Below, piece after piece: positions 43,202 through 53,544 of a stretch of 64,000 nt of DNA; the stretch's first letter is position 1, and each line of letters starts with the position of its first letter. The position numbers and the translations under genes were made by a program. The DNA comes from Micromonospora pallida (lineage in GTDB: Bacteria; Actinomycetota; Actinomycetes; Mycobacteriales; Micromonosporaceae): assembly GCF_900090325.1 (NCBI RefSeq), contig NZ_FMHW01000002.1:2046001-2110000 (forward strand), in the 5' to 3' direction. Below the pieces are notes generated by a model, which made no database searches, was not told where the DNA came from, and saw only the letters and a program-made list of their open reading frames with translations.

Positions 43202-43447
43202 ATAACCGCCATACCGGCGACCGGTCCGGGACACATCTCCCGCCGTGGCCTCATCACCACCGCGCTGCCCGCCGGGCTCACCGTGCCGCTTGGCCTCGCT
43301 GGGCGCGCGGAAGCGGCTCCGGCCGCCAGCCGCCCACTCACCTCGAGCCCGCCGCGCATGGTCCTACCCGCGCCAACCGGCCCATACCCGATCGGTACGG
43401 TGGCGCTGCACCTGGTCGACCGGTCACGGCCGGATCCGTCGGCGTGA
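43202..43447 (+). pseudogene. Remnant of a secreted alpha/beta hydrolase (PAF-acetylhydrolase-like)
   Basis: Reading from 43202 gives about 81 sensible residues: a twin-arginine signal (HISRRGLITTALPAGLTV, cleavage near GRAEAAPAA), then PTGPYPIGTVALHLVDRSRP, which is the start of PAF-acetylhydrolase/lipase-type secreted enzymes. A TGA at 43445 ends it before the catalytic domain. An AGGAGG lies at the right distance (43192-43197), but the codon after it is ATA where ATG is expected. A short related-looking fragment (RRERLMQLP) follows in another frame. The gene is dead: start lost, body missing. The rest of 43448-43702 shows no gene. Confidence 0.6.
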
Positions 43448-43702
43448 ACGCCTCATGCAACTCCCGCGCCGACACACGCGCTTCAACCGCGGATACACGG
43501 TCCGCTCGATCGACGCCACGAAGCCACCACCCGATCACCAACCGGATAAAGGCCCCCGCGCCGCGCAGACTCTAACCACCATCAATGCCGACACGGAATC
43601 CCCAGCCCAGCGCGATTCCTCGACCGGCTTATTGCCGGTTTCCGGCGGTCGGCCCCCCGGTCACGTACCGTCGGCAGATCAGCGTCACCGGAGGTCGCCG
43701 CC

Positions 43703-44212
43703 ATGCCGGATCCCACCCTCGTACGGATCCGTCCGATGCGCGCCACGGACGCCGACCCGGTGCTCGCCATCTACCAGGCCGGGCTCGACGGAGGCCAGGC
43801 CAGCTTCGAAACCCGGGCACCGGAATGGGCGGCCTTCGACGCCGCCCGGCTGCCGGAACACCGACACGTGGCGGTCGACCCGACGACCGACCAGGTGCTC
43901 GGCTGGGCGGCGGTTTCCGCCGTCTCCACCCGACCCGTGTACGCCGGGGTGGTCGAACACTCCGTCTATGTGGCGCCCGAGTCCGCCGGACGGGGCGTCG
44001 GGCGGGCCCTGCTGACCGCTCTGATCGACTCCACCGAGGCCGCCGGAGTGTGGACCATCCAGTCGGCTGTCTTCCCCGAGAACGAGGCCAGCCTCGCCCT
44101 GCACCGGTCGGTGGGTTTCCGGGTGGTCGGCGTCCGAGAACGAATCGCCCGGCATCACGGACGCTGGCGTGACGTGGTGCTGCTGGAGCGACGCAGTCCT
44201 CGAGTCGACTGA
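43703..44212 (+). CDS. GNAT N-acetyltransferase, phosphinothricin-acetyltransferase (Pat/Bar)-like
   Basis: This 169-residue acetyltransferase opens with IRPMRATDADPVLAIYQAGL and has ASFETRAPEWAAFD near the substrate site. HSVYVAPESAGRGVGRALLT is the acetyl-CoA loop (R-G-x-G-x-A/G), and LHRSVGFRVVGVRERIARHHGRW gives the characteristic Pat/Bar ending. The family acetylates phosphinothricin, methionine sulfone or other amino compounds. Residues specific to herbicide detoxification cannot be judged here, so the substrate is open. ATG 43703 follows GGAGG. It is a single gene. Confidence 0.85.
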   Translation: MPDPTLVRIRPMRATDADPVLAIYQAGLDGGQASFETRAPEWAAFDAARLPEHRHVAVDPTTDQVLGWAAVSAVSTRPVYAGVVEHSVYVAPESAGRGVGRALLTALIDSTEAAGVWTIQSAVFPENEASLALHRSVGFRVVGVRERIARHHGRWRDVVLLERRSPRVD

Positions 44213-44316
44213 CGCTGTTGTTGTGGCATGTCGTCCCTGGGGCTGTGTGCGTTGTGAGACGGTGGGCACAATCCGTACGGCATCCTAGGAAGATAGGTTG
44301 TGAGGCTCGAACCGGG

Positions 44317-46404
44317 TCAGCCGCCGACGTGGATGCCGGGACGGCGGGTCGGGTCCGGCTCCGCCCTGCGGAGGATCTCGCGTACCACCGGCGGGGTGTC
44401 ACCCCGACCGAGGACGAGATACCGCAACAGGTGCGCGATCGGACTGCCCTCCGACCACTCGAAATGGCAGTGCGGGCGGACCCCGGTGGCGTCCCGCAGG
44501 GCCAGCAGGATCGCCGCGATGGCGTTCGGCGCGGCTGGGCTGCCGGCGCGCAGCACCCGGTGCCCCGCGACCTCCACCCCGCGCACCCGCAGCACGTCCC
44601 GGAACCCGGACGGGTCGGTGATGTCGATCTCCAGGAACAGCACGGGCGCGGCACCGGGCACCGGGTTCATCGCCCGCTGCGCCCGCTCCTTGACCCGGTA
44701 CTCCTTCACCGAGCCCAGGTCACGCTTGTTGGCGATCAGGTGCAGCCGGCCGTCCTGACGCAGCGACTCGGTGACGAACTGTCGGGCCGGCTCGTCGAAC
44801 TCGACACGGTCGGCGCGCAGTTCGGTGGTGCGGACCACCCGGGACACCAGCGAGACCACGACGATCCCGGCGATGAACAGGCCCGAGATGGTGATGCCGT
44901 CCGGTTTCTCGACGACGTTGTCGACCAGCGCGTAGAGCAGGAACAGGGTGAGCACCGCGTAGCCGACCACCAGCGCGCGGTGGCGGCGACGCAGCGCGGA
45001 GATGGTCACCGCGACCGACGCGGAGACCAGCATCGCCAGGATCCCGGTGGCGTACGCGCCGGCCTGGGCGGTGACGTCCGCGCCAAAGGCGATCGTGATC
45101 ACCACGCTGACCAGGGTGTAGACGAGCACCACCGGGCGCACCGCCCGCCCCCACTCCGGGGCCATCCCGTAGGAGGGAAGGTAGCGGGGCACGATGTTGA
45201 CCAGCCCGGCCATCGCGGACGCGCCGGCGAACCAGAGGATGAGCGCGCTGCTGACGTCGTACGCGGTGCCGAAGACCTCGCCGAGGTACTGGTGCGCGAG
45301 ATACGCCAGCGCCCGCCCCTCGGCGACCCCACCCGGACGCAGGTCCTCGGCGGGAACCAGCAGGGTGGTGACGACGCTCGTGCCGACCAGGTACACCGAC
45401 ATGACCACGGCGGCGGTGGTGAGCAGCCGACGGGTGTTGCGGATTCGGGCCCGCAGCCGCTGGTCGGGGTCGGCCCCCTCCCCCGCCACCAGAGGCATCA
45501 TGCTGACCCCGGTCTCGAACCCGGACAGCCCCAACACCAGCAGCGGGAACGCGAGCACGGCGGTGACCAGGACGTCACCCGGCCCGCCGACGGCGGTGAC
45601 CTCGTCGACCCAGCGGGAGGCCAGCGCCGGATCGGCGGCGACCTCCGCCAGGGCGGCTCCCACCACCACCGCGTTGAGCAGCAGGAAGACCGCCACCAGC
45701 GGCACCGCGACACCGACCGCCTCGCGGAAGCCGAGCAGGAAGACCCCACCGAGGACGAGCAGCAGCACGACGGTCACCGGCACCGCAAGCGCCCGGCCGG
45801 AGAGCGCCGCCGGCAGGTACGGGTTCTCCAGCAGGTGCACCGTGGCGTCGGCGGCGGAGAGCGCGATGGTGATGACCCAGGAGGTGGCGACGAACCCCAG
45901 CAGCACCAGGACGAAGAGCTTGCCCCGCCAGAACGGCAGCAGCCGCTCCAGCATCGCCACCGAGCCCTGCCCGTTCGGGCTCTCCCGGGCCACCCTGCGG
46001 TACATGGGCAGCATGCCGAAGAGGGTCAGCGCCACGATGGCCAGGGTCGCCAGCGGGGAGAGCGCCCCGGCGGCGAGCACCGCGATGCCGGGCAGGTACG
46101 ACAGGGTGGAGAATTAGTCCACCCCGGTCAGGCACATGACCCGCCACCAGGCGTGCGGTCGGAGGTGCCCGTTGCCGGCCTCCGGGCCGACCGGCTGGAC
46201 CCGGTGCCGGAACAGCCACCGGCGGACCGGGCCCTCGGGCCGTTCGCCGTGGGCTGCGGTCTCCACGCAGGTGGGCAGGACGGGTGACCCGTCGGGCTCG
46301 GTGTCCCGGCCGGCGTCGACGGGGCGGGCGCGGTGCTCGGCCGTCGGCCGGTGCCGCACCTCGGTACGCCGGAGGTGTCCCCCGGCCCGTCGCCGGTCCG
46401 TCAT
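44317..46404 (-). pseudogene. APC-superfamily amino-acid permease interrupted by an in-frame stop
   Basis: The coding sense is continuous in one frame for 695 codons. The first ~96 codons (ATG 46404 after GGAGGGGAG) end in [13 protein letters not shown], then TAA (46116-46114), then [11 protein letters not shown] and the rest of a 12-TM APC transporter with a cytoplasmic C-terminal domain (to 44317). Related permeases read GVDYFSTL, so a Tyr codon (TAC or TAT) has become TAA by one base. The lower part alone could start at GTG 46080 but would lack the first helix. This is real nonsense decay or a base-call error. The substrate is unknown. 44213-44316, downstream, is gene-free. Confidence 0.75.
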
Positions 46405-46528
46405 CCGGCTCCCCTCCGCGGCTCCGCCCAGGGGCGCAGCCGGCCGGGAATCGGGGTGGCGGCCGAGCCGGGCGGCGGTGCGCGTCATGGCGGGCGGGTA
46501 CCCCGACGGGGACCTCCGACACCCGGGT

Positions 46529-47299
46529 CTACTGCAGCAGCGCGCCCAGTGGTGAGAGCAGCAGCCGGCCGAGTCGGGCGGCGGTGCCGTCGAGGCGGCT
46601 GCGCTCGTACTCCCGGGCGTGGGTGTCGTGGCGTACCCGCCAGATCCGCTGGGCGTTGCGCCAGGCGACGCCCCGCGTGTACTCCACCAGCTCGCCCTGG
46701 TACCAGTCGTCGAGATCACCGTTGAGCGTGTCGATGATCAACTGCCAGCGGTCCAGGTAGCCCCGGCGCAGGGTCGGGATCGACTCGGCGAAGATCTCGT
46801 TGATCTGGAGGTAGTCCCGGTGCTGGTCGCCGCCGTCGGCCGGCTCGGACTCCAGGTAGGCGAAGGTGGTCACCAGGGCGAACGGCAGGTCGAAGTTGAT
46901 GTGTGCGTTCACCCCCGCCGCGGCGGCCGGTAGGGGCCGTACGTCCGGGCCCTGCATGCGTTCGAAGAGGCACGACCATGCCTGCGGTGTGTACGGGCTC
47001 GACTCGGTCCACAGGCGCAACGCGTCGAAGTAGCGGGCGGCGAACTCCACGTCCAGCCGGGACAGGAACACCGGGTCGGCGAAGCTGCCGTCGTACAGCC
47101 GTTGCAGCACCCTGCTGGTGATCGTCAGGTAGAGCGCGTTGAAGTCCGCGAGGGGGCAGCTTTCCTGTAGCGGGGGCAGCCGGACCAGGACCTCCTGGAG
47201 TGTGGCCAGGTGGTCGACCACCGCCGGCACGTCGGCGGGGTGGTCGGCGAGCAGGTCGGCGACGTCCTGGTGGACGGGCCCCCAGACCGGTTCGGTCAT
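46529..47299 (-). CDS. DUF5995 family protein
   Basis: This 256-residue soluble, mostly helical protein has [47 protein letters not shown] and [19 protein letters not shown], which are characteristic of DUF5995 proteins. The H-x-N-x-D of AHINFD and other acidic/His residues hint at a metal site, but no activity is known to me. ATG 47299 (MTEPVWG...) is preferred over the longer reading, whose extra 42 codons are Arg/Pro-rich. It is next to the broken LuxR-family regulator on the same strand, 190 bases apart, with nothing else recognised in that gap. Confidence 0.75.
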   Translation of the reverse strand: MTEPVWGPVHQDVADLLADHPADVPAVVDHLATLQEVLVRLPPLQESCPLADFNALYLTITSRVLQRLYDGSFADPVFLSRLDVEFAARYFDALRLWTESSPYTPQAWSCLFERMQGPDVRPLPAAAAGVNAHINFDLPFALVTTFAYLESEPADGGDQHRDYLQINEIFAESIPTLRRGYLDRWQLIIDTLNGDLDDWYQGELVEYTRGVAWRNAQRIWRVRHDTHAREYERSRLDGTAARLGRLLLSPLGALLQ

Positions 47300-47489
47300 C
47301 GACAGATTCCTTCCGTGGATACCTCGGCCTGCCGGCCGGAGAGGAGACGGAAACCCTGCGAAGCGGAACAGGGACAGCCGATCCGCCGCCGGGGGGTGGA
47401 TCGGCGGCTGGCCCGCGCGGTGCACAGCGTGGCAGCCGCCGGCCGGGCGGGGATCGGTAGAACGACGTATCCGCCTGCGGCGGGGATCC

Positions 47490-50383
47490 TCAGCGCGGGC
47501 GGCGGCGCAGGTGGATGGCGCTGGCCTGGACCCTGGTGCGGACCTGGAGTTTGTCGAAGATGTGCGAGACGTGCACGCCGATGGTCCGTTCGCTGATGAA
47601 CAACCGCTGGCCGATCTCCCGGTTGGTGAGTCCCTCGGCCACCAGCGCGAGCACCTCCCGTTCGCGTGGGGTGAGCGCGGCCAGTTCGTCGGGCGTCCCG
47701 CTGGGGTTTCCCGCGCCGGCGGGATCGTGGTCGGCTGTCGGGATGGGTAGCCGGGCCCGGGTCGCCAGCGCGGTGATCTCCTCGCGCAGTGGACGGGCGC
47801 CCAGGGCCTGGGCGGTCTCGTGGGCCTGGCGCAGCAGCCGGGCGGCGGTGGCGGTGACGTCCCGGCCCCGCCGGGTCAGGAGCGCCTCGGCCTGCCGCAG
47901 CCGGGCGTACGCCGCCGGGTAGGGGTGGTTGCGCCGGTCCCACACCTCGACCGCCCGGGCCCACAGGGCCGGTTCGCCGGGGCCGTCGAGTCGGCTGACC
48001 TCGGCGGTGCAGAGGGCCAGGAAGGCGTCGACCACGTCGCGGACCGGCCGGGCCGCCTGGACGCTGGTGCGTCGGACCCGGTGGGTGACCTGGCGCAGGC
48101 GGCGGACCGCCGTCAGGTCGATCCGTCCGGTGCGGCTGGCGTACGCCTCGGCCTCGGCGCGCAGCCCGTGCCAGGCCAGGGTGGCGAGCAGGACCAGGTC
48201 GTCGGAGCGGGTTTCGGTCAGTCCCCGGGCGACGGCCTGTCGGGCCTCGTCGTGCCGGCCCTGCCACATGGCGAGTCCGGCCCGGAGGGTGAGCAACGGC
48301 AGTACGTGTCGGGCGCCGCCCCCGGCGAGCAGCGTCGCCACCGCCTCCAGGTCGCGGTCGGCGGCGGTCACGTCGCCGTAGGCGACGGAGAGGCGGCAGC
48401 GGGCCAGCAGCAGTTCGACGGCGTCCGCGCCGGACGGGCGGTGCCGTAGGGCGTCGGCGATGACCTTCTCCGCCTCGGCCCACTGCCCCACCCGGAACAG
48501 GCCGGTCGCCGCGACGGCCAGCAGCCGGGTCTCGAACGTGCGGCCCAGTCCCAGCTCGACGACGCGGTCGGCGCCCCGGCGGGCCACCACGACGCCTTCC
48601 TCGATGACGTTGAGCGGGCCGGTCAACAGGTCGGCGAGGTGCAGGTAGGCCAGGCCGACGTCCTCGGGTCGGCCGGCGCGTTCGGCGGTGGCCAGCGCCT
48701 GGCGCATCACCGGCAGGCCGGCGTCCGGGTCCTCCAGGTAGGCCTGGCTGAAGCCGAGCGCGGCGCTGGCCAGCACCACCTCCGAGGTGGAGCCGTCGAC
48801 CGACGCGGACAGTGCCAGCGCCTCCCGGGCCCGGCGGCCGGCGTCGGCGTACCGGCCGAGGTGCAGCAGCAGTTCGGCCAGGTGCGCGGCGGCGGTGGCC
48901 CGTTCGCGGGGGTGCAGTCCGGTGCGTCCAGGGCGCGTTGGTACTCCGCCTCGGCCAGCGCGGAGCGTCCGGCGTGGGCGAGGTAGCGGGCCCGGCGGAT
49001 GTACAGCGTGGAGGTCACCGCGCCGACCAGGGTGGTCTGTTCTTCGAGGAGGGTCAGGGCCCGTGCGTGCTCGCCGCAGTGGTGGGCGGCCTCCGCCGCC
49101 TTCTCCAGCAGGTTGATCCGTTCCGGTGTGCCGAGACCGGTGTCGGCTGCCGCGTCGAGGGCGAGCGACCAGTGCCGGTGTGCCTCGGCGTAGCCGTGCA
49201 GCCGTTCGGCCTCCGCTGCGGCGGCGATCGCCGCCCGCAACGCCCGTACCGGTTGGCCGGCCAGCCGCCAGTGGTGGGCGGAGCGGGCGTGGTGCAGTGG
49301 TGTCGGTTCGGCGGTGAGCGCCTCGGCGTGGCGTCGGTGCAGGGCGCAGCGTTCGGCCGGCAGTAGTTCCTGTTCCAGCACCTCGGCGACGAGTCGGTGT
49401 CGGAGCTGGTATCCGTTGTCGGTGGAGATCAGCAGTCGGTGCGCGATCGCCGCGTGCACGGCTTCGATCAGCTGTTCCTCGGGGAGTCGGACCAGGCGGG
49501 CGAGCAGCGTGTGTTCCACCGGCTCCACCCCGACGGCGACCGCGTGCACCACCTCGTGGGCGTGCGGAGGCAGGGCGTCCACCCGGTCGAGGAAGATCTG
49601 CCGGAGGGTGTCGGAGAGGCCCTCCCGCCCGTCCCGCCGGTCCCGGGCCAGTTCCTCCACCACGAAGGGGTTGCCGCCGCTGCGTCGCCAGATCTGCTCG
49701 GTGGCCTCCGGCGGTAGGGGCCGGCCGACGATGGCCGTGGCGAGCTGGTCGGTTCCGGCGCGGTCCAGCGGGGCCAGGTCGAGCACCCGTACCGACCGCA
49801 GCCGCCGCAGTTCGGTGAGGACCCGGCGCAGCGGGTGGGCCCCCTGCAACGCCTCGGCGCGGACCGCGGCGAGCACCGACAGCCGCATGTCGCCGAGTCC
49901 GGCCAGCAGGTAGAGCAGGAGCTGCCGGGTGCTGCGGTCGACCCACTGGAGGTCGTCCAGGACGAGCACCAGCGGGCGCCCCTGGGCGATCAGGTGCAGT
50001 CCACGGGAGACCCGCTCCAGCAGGGTGCCGGCCTCCTCCCGGCCGGGGGTCTCGTCGGCGAACATCCGCAACAGGTTGCGCACCGCCGCGCAGGTGTGGG
50101 CGTGGGATACCTCGGATTCGAAGCGGCGCAGCGCCTGCAGCAGCGGGTGCAGCGGCGAGGCGTCGCCGATGTCGAGGCAGGTGCCGGCGAGCACCACCGC
50201 GCCGGTGGTGCGCAGTCCCGCCGCCACCTCGCCGAGCAGGCGGCTCTTGCCCACCCCGCTCTCCCCGTTGACGAACACCGCTGCGGTGTGGCCGTGGGAA
50301 ACCCGGTCGAGCAGGGCGGCGCGGACCATCGCCACCGTGTCGGCGCGACCGACCAGCGGGACGGCGTCCACATCGCTGGCCAT
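47490..50383 (-). pseudogene. LuxR-family ATP-binding (LAL) regulator, frameshifted
   Basis: This would be a protein of about 964 residues. From ATG 50383 there is an N-terminal STAND/AAA ATPase with Walker A NGESGVGKS at 39-47 and Walker B PLVLVLDDLQWVD at 137-146. A TPR-like helical body follows, up to ALDAPDC. Near 48917 the frame slips. The sense resumes one frame over as LHPRERATAAAHLAELLLHL and runs through more TPR to a C-terminal LuxR helix-turn-helix (LTPREREVLALVAEGLTNRE, IGQRLFISERTIGVHVSHIF). Inserting one base restores the whole protein, so a single deletion splits the ATP switch from the DNA-binding end. Divergent from the 50571 cyclase gene across 187 bases. Confidence 0.75.
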
Positions 50384-50570
50384 GTCCAGCAGCCTAATAG
50401 GAGGGGCTGGGGCGTTCATAAGGGTAAGTCGATCCTGTGGTACTCCTCGCGTAGGAACTGTGACGGAAAGTTGCGGAAGGCCGACATACGTCGTTCGGCA
50501 GATCCGCCGTCGGTCCGGTGGTGCGAGTCTCCAGACGTCGTCCGGGCACCACGGGGGAAAGGTGAGCGCG

Positions 50571-52454
50571 ATGCCTGTCAGCACAGTCACCCAGCCGGCA
50601 CCGGCGATGGTCACGTCGCGGCACTGGCCGGTGCCGGAGGAGCGGCGTACGGTCAGCGTCCTCTTCGTCGACATCGTCGGCTCGACCGCGCTGGTCGACC
50701 GGCTCGACCCGGAGGACGTCCGGGCCCTGCAACTGGAGTACTTCGGTGCGGTCGCGGGGGTGCTGCGCCGGTGGAACGGGGTGGTGGAGAAGTACGTCGG
50801 CGACGCCGTGATGGCCCTGTTCGGCGGGGTTGAGTCCGACGGGTTTGACGCGTACCGGGCGGTGCGGGCCGGGCTGGAGATCCAGCGGGTCCTCGACGGG
50901 CAGCCGCTGGCCTGCGGAACCCGGGTGCGGCTACGGGTCGGCGTCGCCACCGGAGAGGCGGTGGTCGACCTGGCCGCGGTGCGCGACGCCGGGCACGGTG
51001 CGGTCAGCGGGGCGGTGGTCACCCTGGCCGCCCGGCTTCAGGAACACGCCCCGCACGGCACGGTGATCGTCTGCGCGGCCACCCGGCGGGCCACCGCCGA
51101 CCTGATCGACTACCGGGAACTGCCGCCGGCGGTGCTGGCCGGCAAACCGGCCCCGGTGACGGTCTGGCGGGCCGCCGGGCCGGGTCCGGTCCGACCGGCC
51201 GGTGGCGAGCTGCCGTTCATCGGGCGGCGCCGGGAACTGGCCGCCCTGCGGGACCAGGTCGCCCGGGCGGTGCGGGACCGGACGGCCCGCTGGGTCTCGG
51301 TGGTCGGGCCGGACGGGGTCGGCCGCAGCCGACTGCTGACCGAACTGGCCCGGACGGTCGGGCAGGTCGACGGGGTGCCGGTTCGCTGGTGCCGGGCGCA
51401 GTGCCCGCCGGACGTCGCAGCGGCTCCGCTGGCCGCGCTGGTCCGCGACCACGCCGGGCTCCGGGCCGACGACGACCCGGCGACGGTACGGCGTCGGTTG
51501 TCGGCCGTGTGCGGTCCGCTGGTCCCGGCCGGCCGGCTGTCCGCCACCGTCGCGGCGCTCGGGACGCTGCTCGGCCCCACTCCCGACGCCGCCGCTGCGG
51601 GGGCGGCTCGGTGGCGGGAGGTGCTGCTCGCCCTCGCCGAACGGGAACCCCTGGTGGTGGCGGTGGACGACGTGGACCGGGCGGCCCCCGAGGTGGGTCG
51701 GTTCCTGCACGAACTCTTCGCCGCCGCGACCGCCCGGAGGCTACCGCTGGCCGTCGTGGTCACCCACCGTCCGGAGTGGGCCGACCTACTTCCCCTCGGT
51801 TCGGCGCGGCGGCGGCACCGGCTGACCGTGCCGCCGCTGCGGGCCGTCGACGCCGGACGGCTGCTGCGTCACCTGGTCGGCGAGCGGGCGGCGGTGGCCC
51901 GGCTGCTGCCGCTGGTCGCGGGTTACCCCGGCTACGCGCGGGCCTACGCCGCGCAGGCCGGTGACGGCGGCGCGGCGGGCGAACCGCCGGTGCCGGAGGC
52001 GGTCCACCGGATGGTCTCCGCCCGGCTCGACCGGCTCGACGGGACCGGACGGGCGGTGGTGATGGCCGGCGCGGCGCTCGGTGCCGGATTCACCGCCGAC
52101 CAGGTCGCCCGGCTGCTCGACCTGGACCCGGGGCCGCTGCGGCCGGTCCTGCGGGAGCTGGTGGCGCGGGGCGTCCTGGTGTGGCGGGCCGCCCGACACG
52201 GGTACGACGTGGCGGACCGCACGCTGGCCCGGGTGGCGTACGAGCGGCTGCCTCGTGCCCTGCGGGCCGAGTTCCGGCGGCGGACGGCCCCCGTGGTGTG
52301 TGACGGGCCACCCCGTCCGGTGCGGCTGGCCCACCCCGCCGCGTCGGGTCGGCTGGTGGCCGCCGGCACGCCCGCCCCGGACGGTCGCCCGGTTCGGACT
52401 CGGCCGGTGGGAGTGCCGGCCCGGGCCGCGCCGCCGCTGGCCGCCAGTGCCTGA
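50571..52454 (+). CDS. Class III nucleotide cyclase fused to a degenerate ATPase domain
   Basis: The 627-residue protein has an N-terminal cyclase domain at about 25-185, with VLFVDIVGSTALVDRLD (metal Asp34) and NGVVEKYVGDAVMALFG (Lys74, metal Asp78). The usual Asn of the VNxAARL motif is Thr (VVTLAARLQ). A STAND/AAA-like region from about 215 follows, with GPDGVGRSRLL where GxxxxGK(S/T) is expected. The Walker A Lys is thus Arg, though VVAVDDVDRA (Walker B) remains. The long TPR tail of such proteins is missing. Both catalytic modules carry substitutions, so this may be a sensor rather than an active enzyme. ATG 50571 is used; GTG 50562 is possible. Confidence 0.78.
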   Translation: MPVSTVTQPAPAMVTSRHWPVPEERRTVSVLFVDIVGSTALVDRLDPEDVRALQLEYFGAVAGVLRRWNGVVEKYVGDAVMALFGGVESDGFDAYRAVRAGLEIQRVLDGQPLACGTRVRLRVGVATGEAVVDLAAVRDAGHGAVSGAVVTLAARLQEHAPHGTVIVCAATRRATADLIDYRELPPAVLAGKPAPVTVWRAAGPGPVRPAGGELPFIGRRRELAALRDQVARAVRDRTARWVSVVGPDGVGRSRLLTELARTVGQVDGVPVRWCRAQCPPDVAAAPLAALVRDHAGLRADDDPATVRRRLSAVCGPLVPAGRLSATVAALGTLLGPTPDAAAAGAARWREVLLALAEREPLVVAVDDVDRAAPEVGRFLHELFAAATARRLPLAVVVTHRPEWADLLPLGSARRRHRLTVPPLRAVDAGRLLRHLVGERAAVARLLPLVAGYPGYARAYAAQAGDGGAAGEPPVPEAVHRMVSARLDRLDGTGRAVVMAGAALGAGFTADQVARLLDLDPGPLRPVLRELVARGVLVWRAARHGYDVADRTLARVAYERLPRALRAEFRRRTAPVVCDGPPRPVRLAHPAASGRLVAAGTPAPDGRPVRTRPVGVPARAAPPLAASA

Positions 52455-52490
52455 CCGGCCCCGCCTTCATGATCGACCGGCCGACGCGGA

Positions 52491-52898
52491 TCAGGGGCGC
52501 TCGGGGTCGAGGCCACGCTCACGCAGCAGCGCGTCGAGCTTGGCCTCGATGCGCTCGTCGGACTCCCGGGACTGCGAGGAACCCCAGTAGTAGAACAGGG
52601 CCAGCCCCGCCGCCTGCCAGACCAGCTGGAGAAACTCCGACTGCCAGTTCTCGAAGGTGCTCGCGAGGAACTGGGGCAGGAAGTCACCCCAGGCGAACGA
52701 CTGCCCGTGCTGGTGGGCCTCGTTGCTCACGACGGTCATCTGGAACAGAAACTGGCCGATCCAGGCGAAGACGAACAGCGCGCCCGTGACCAGCGCGAAG
52801 CCGTACGCCTTCGGCCAGCGGGGCTTGCGTAGGGGTGGCCCCTCGATGCGGGTCGCACCCGGGCGGTGCGTGGTTGGCGTCGTGCGCTCCCCCATCAT
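52491..52898 (-). CDS. Two-TM membrane protein (DUF6766-like)
   Basis: The 135-residue protein has a basic N-tail, a first helix (AYGFALVTGALFVFAWIGQF), the loop SNEAHQHGQSFAWGDFLPQF, STFENWQSEFLQL leading into the second helix (VWQAAGLALFYYWG), and a charged C-tail (SRESDERIEAKLDALLRERG). The AHQHG and FENWQSEF patterns recur in actinobacterial DUF6766-type proteins. The function is unknown. ATG 52898 or 52895 both follow GGGGGAG. It converges with the cyclase gene and diverges from crcB. Confidence 0.75.
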   Translation of the reverse strand: MMGERTTPTTHRPGATRIEGPPLRKPRWPKAYGFALVTGALFVFAWIGQFLFQMTVVSNEAHQHGQSFAWGDFLPQFLASTFENWQSEFLQLVWQAAGLALFYYWGSSQSRESDERIEAKLDALLRERGLDPERP

Positions 52899-53088
52899 GT
52901 CTCCCCCTTCGGGTGGACGATGTGTCGCGGCCGGCATTGCCCCAGCTAATTCGGGCTGAAACCGGCGTCGGGGGTGCCGGCCGGTGGGGCAGGCCGGTGG
53001 GTGCCGATAGGCTGGCGTCCGGGGCCGCCCACCGGCTCCGTTCGGTCGCGCCGTGCGGCGACCTGGTGTCCGTACCGGTGGAGGAGCG

Positions 53089-53544
53089 GTGTCCGACAGT
53101 TCCCGGACCGACCCCGGTCCGCGCCGGCCCGCCGGCGGGGCGGTCGTGCTCGTGGTGGTCGCCGCAGGTGGCGTCGTCGGCGCGCTGGCCCGGGCCGGGC
53201 TGCTGGCTGCGGTGCCGTACCGTGCCACCGACTTTCCCTGGCCGACGTTCGCGGTGAACGTCGTCGGTTGCCTGCTGATCGGGGCGCTGATGGTGCTGCT
53301 CGAGCGGGTCTGGACGGCCCGGCCGTTGCTGCGTCCGTTCCTCGGGGTCGGGGTGCTGGGCGGGTTCACCACCTTTTCCACCTACGTGCTCGACGTCCAG
53401 CAGGCGGTACGGGCCGGCGCGCCGGAGACGGCGCTGGCGTACCTGGGCGCGACGGTGCTCGCCGCGCTGGGCGCGGTCTGGGCCGGTGACGCGGCGGCCG
53501 GGTGGCTGCTGGACCGGACGCGGCCGGGCGGGGCGGCGCGGTGA
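53089..53544 (+). CDS. crcB: Fluoride efflux channel subunit CrcB/Fluc (first of pair)
   Basis: This 151-residue, four-TM fluoride channel subunit has GGVVGALARAGLLAA (first helix), FAVNVVGCLLIGALM (conserved N-x-x-G) and FLGVGVLGGFTTFSTYVLD (the Phe-box/Na+ site region, GFTTFST). GTG 53089 follows GGAGGAG. The next crcB gene overlaps the stop (GTGA), so the two subunits probably form an antiparallel heterodimer that clears fluoride. I looked for a fluoride riboswitch in the upstream 190 bases and did not recognise one. Confidence 0.9.
   Translation: MSDSSRTDPGPRRPAGGAVVLVVVAAGGVVGALARAGLLAAVPYRATDFPWPTFAVNVVGCLLIGALMVLLERVWTARPLLRPFLGVGVLGGFTTFSTYVLDVQQAVRAGAPETALAYLGATVLAALGAVWAGDAAAGWLLDRTRPGGAAR

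Noticed and set aside
43245..44015. 256-codon frame across the decayed hydrolase and the acetyltransferase
   Set aside because: Arg/Pro/Ser-rich; it overlaps the real acetyltransferase in another frame.
52899..53088. Possible fluoride riboswitch ahead of the crcB pair
   Set aside because: The conserved crcB-motif segments could not be recognised; no pseudoknot-compatible pairing was found by eye.
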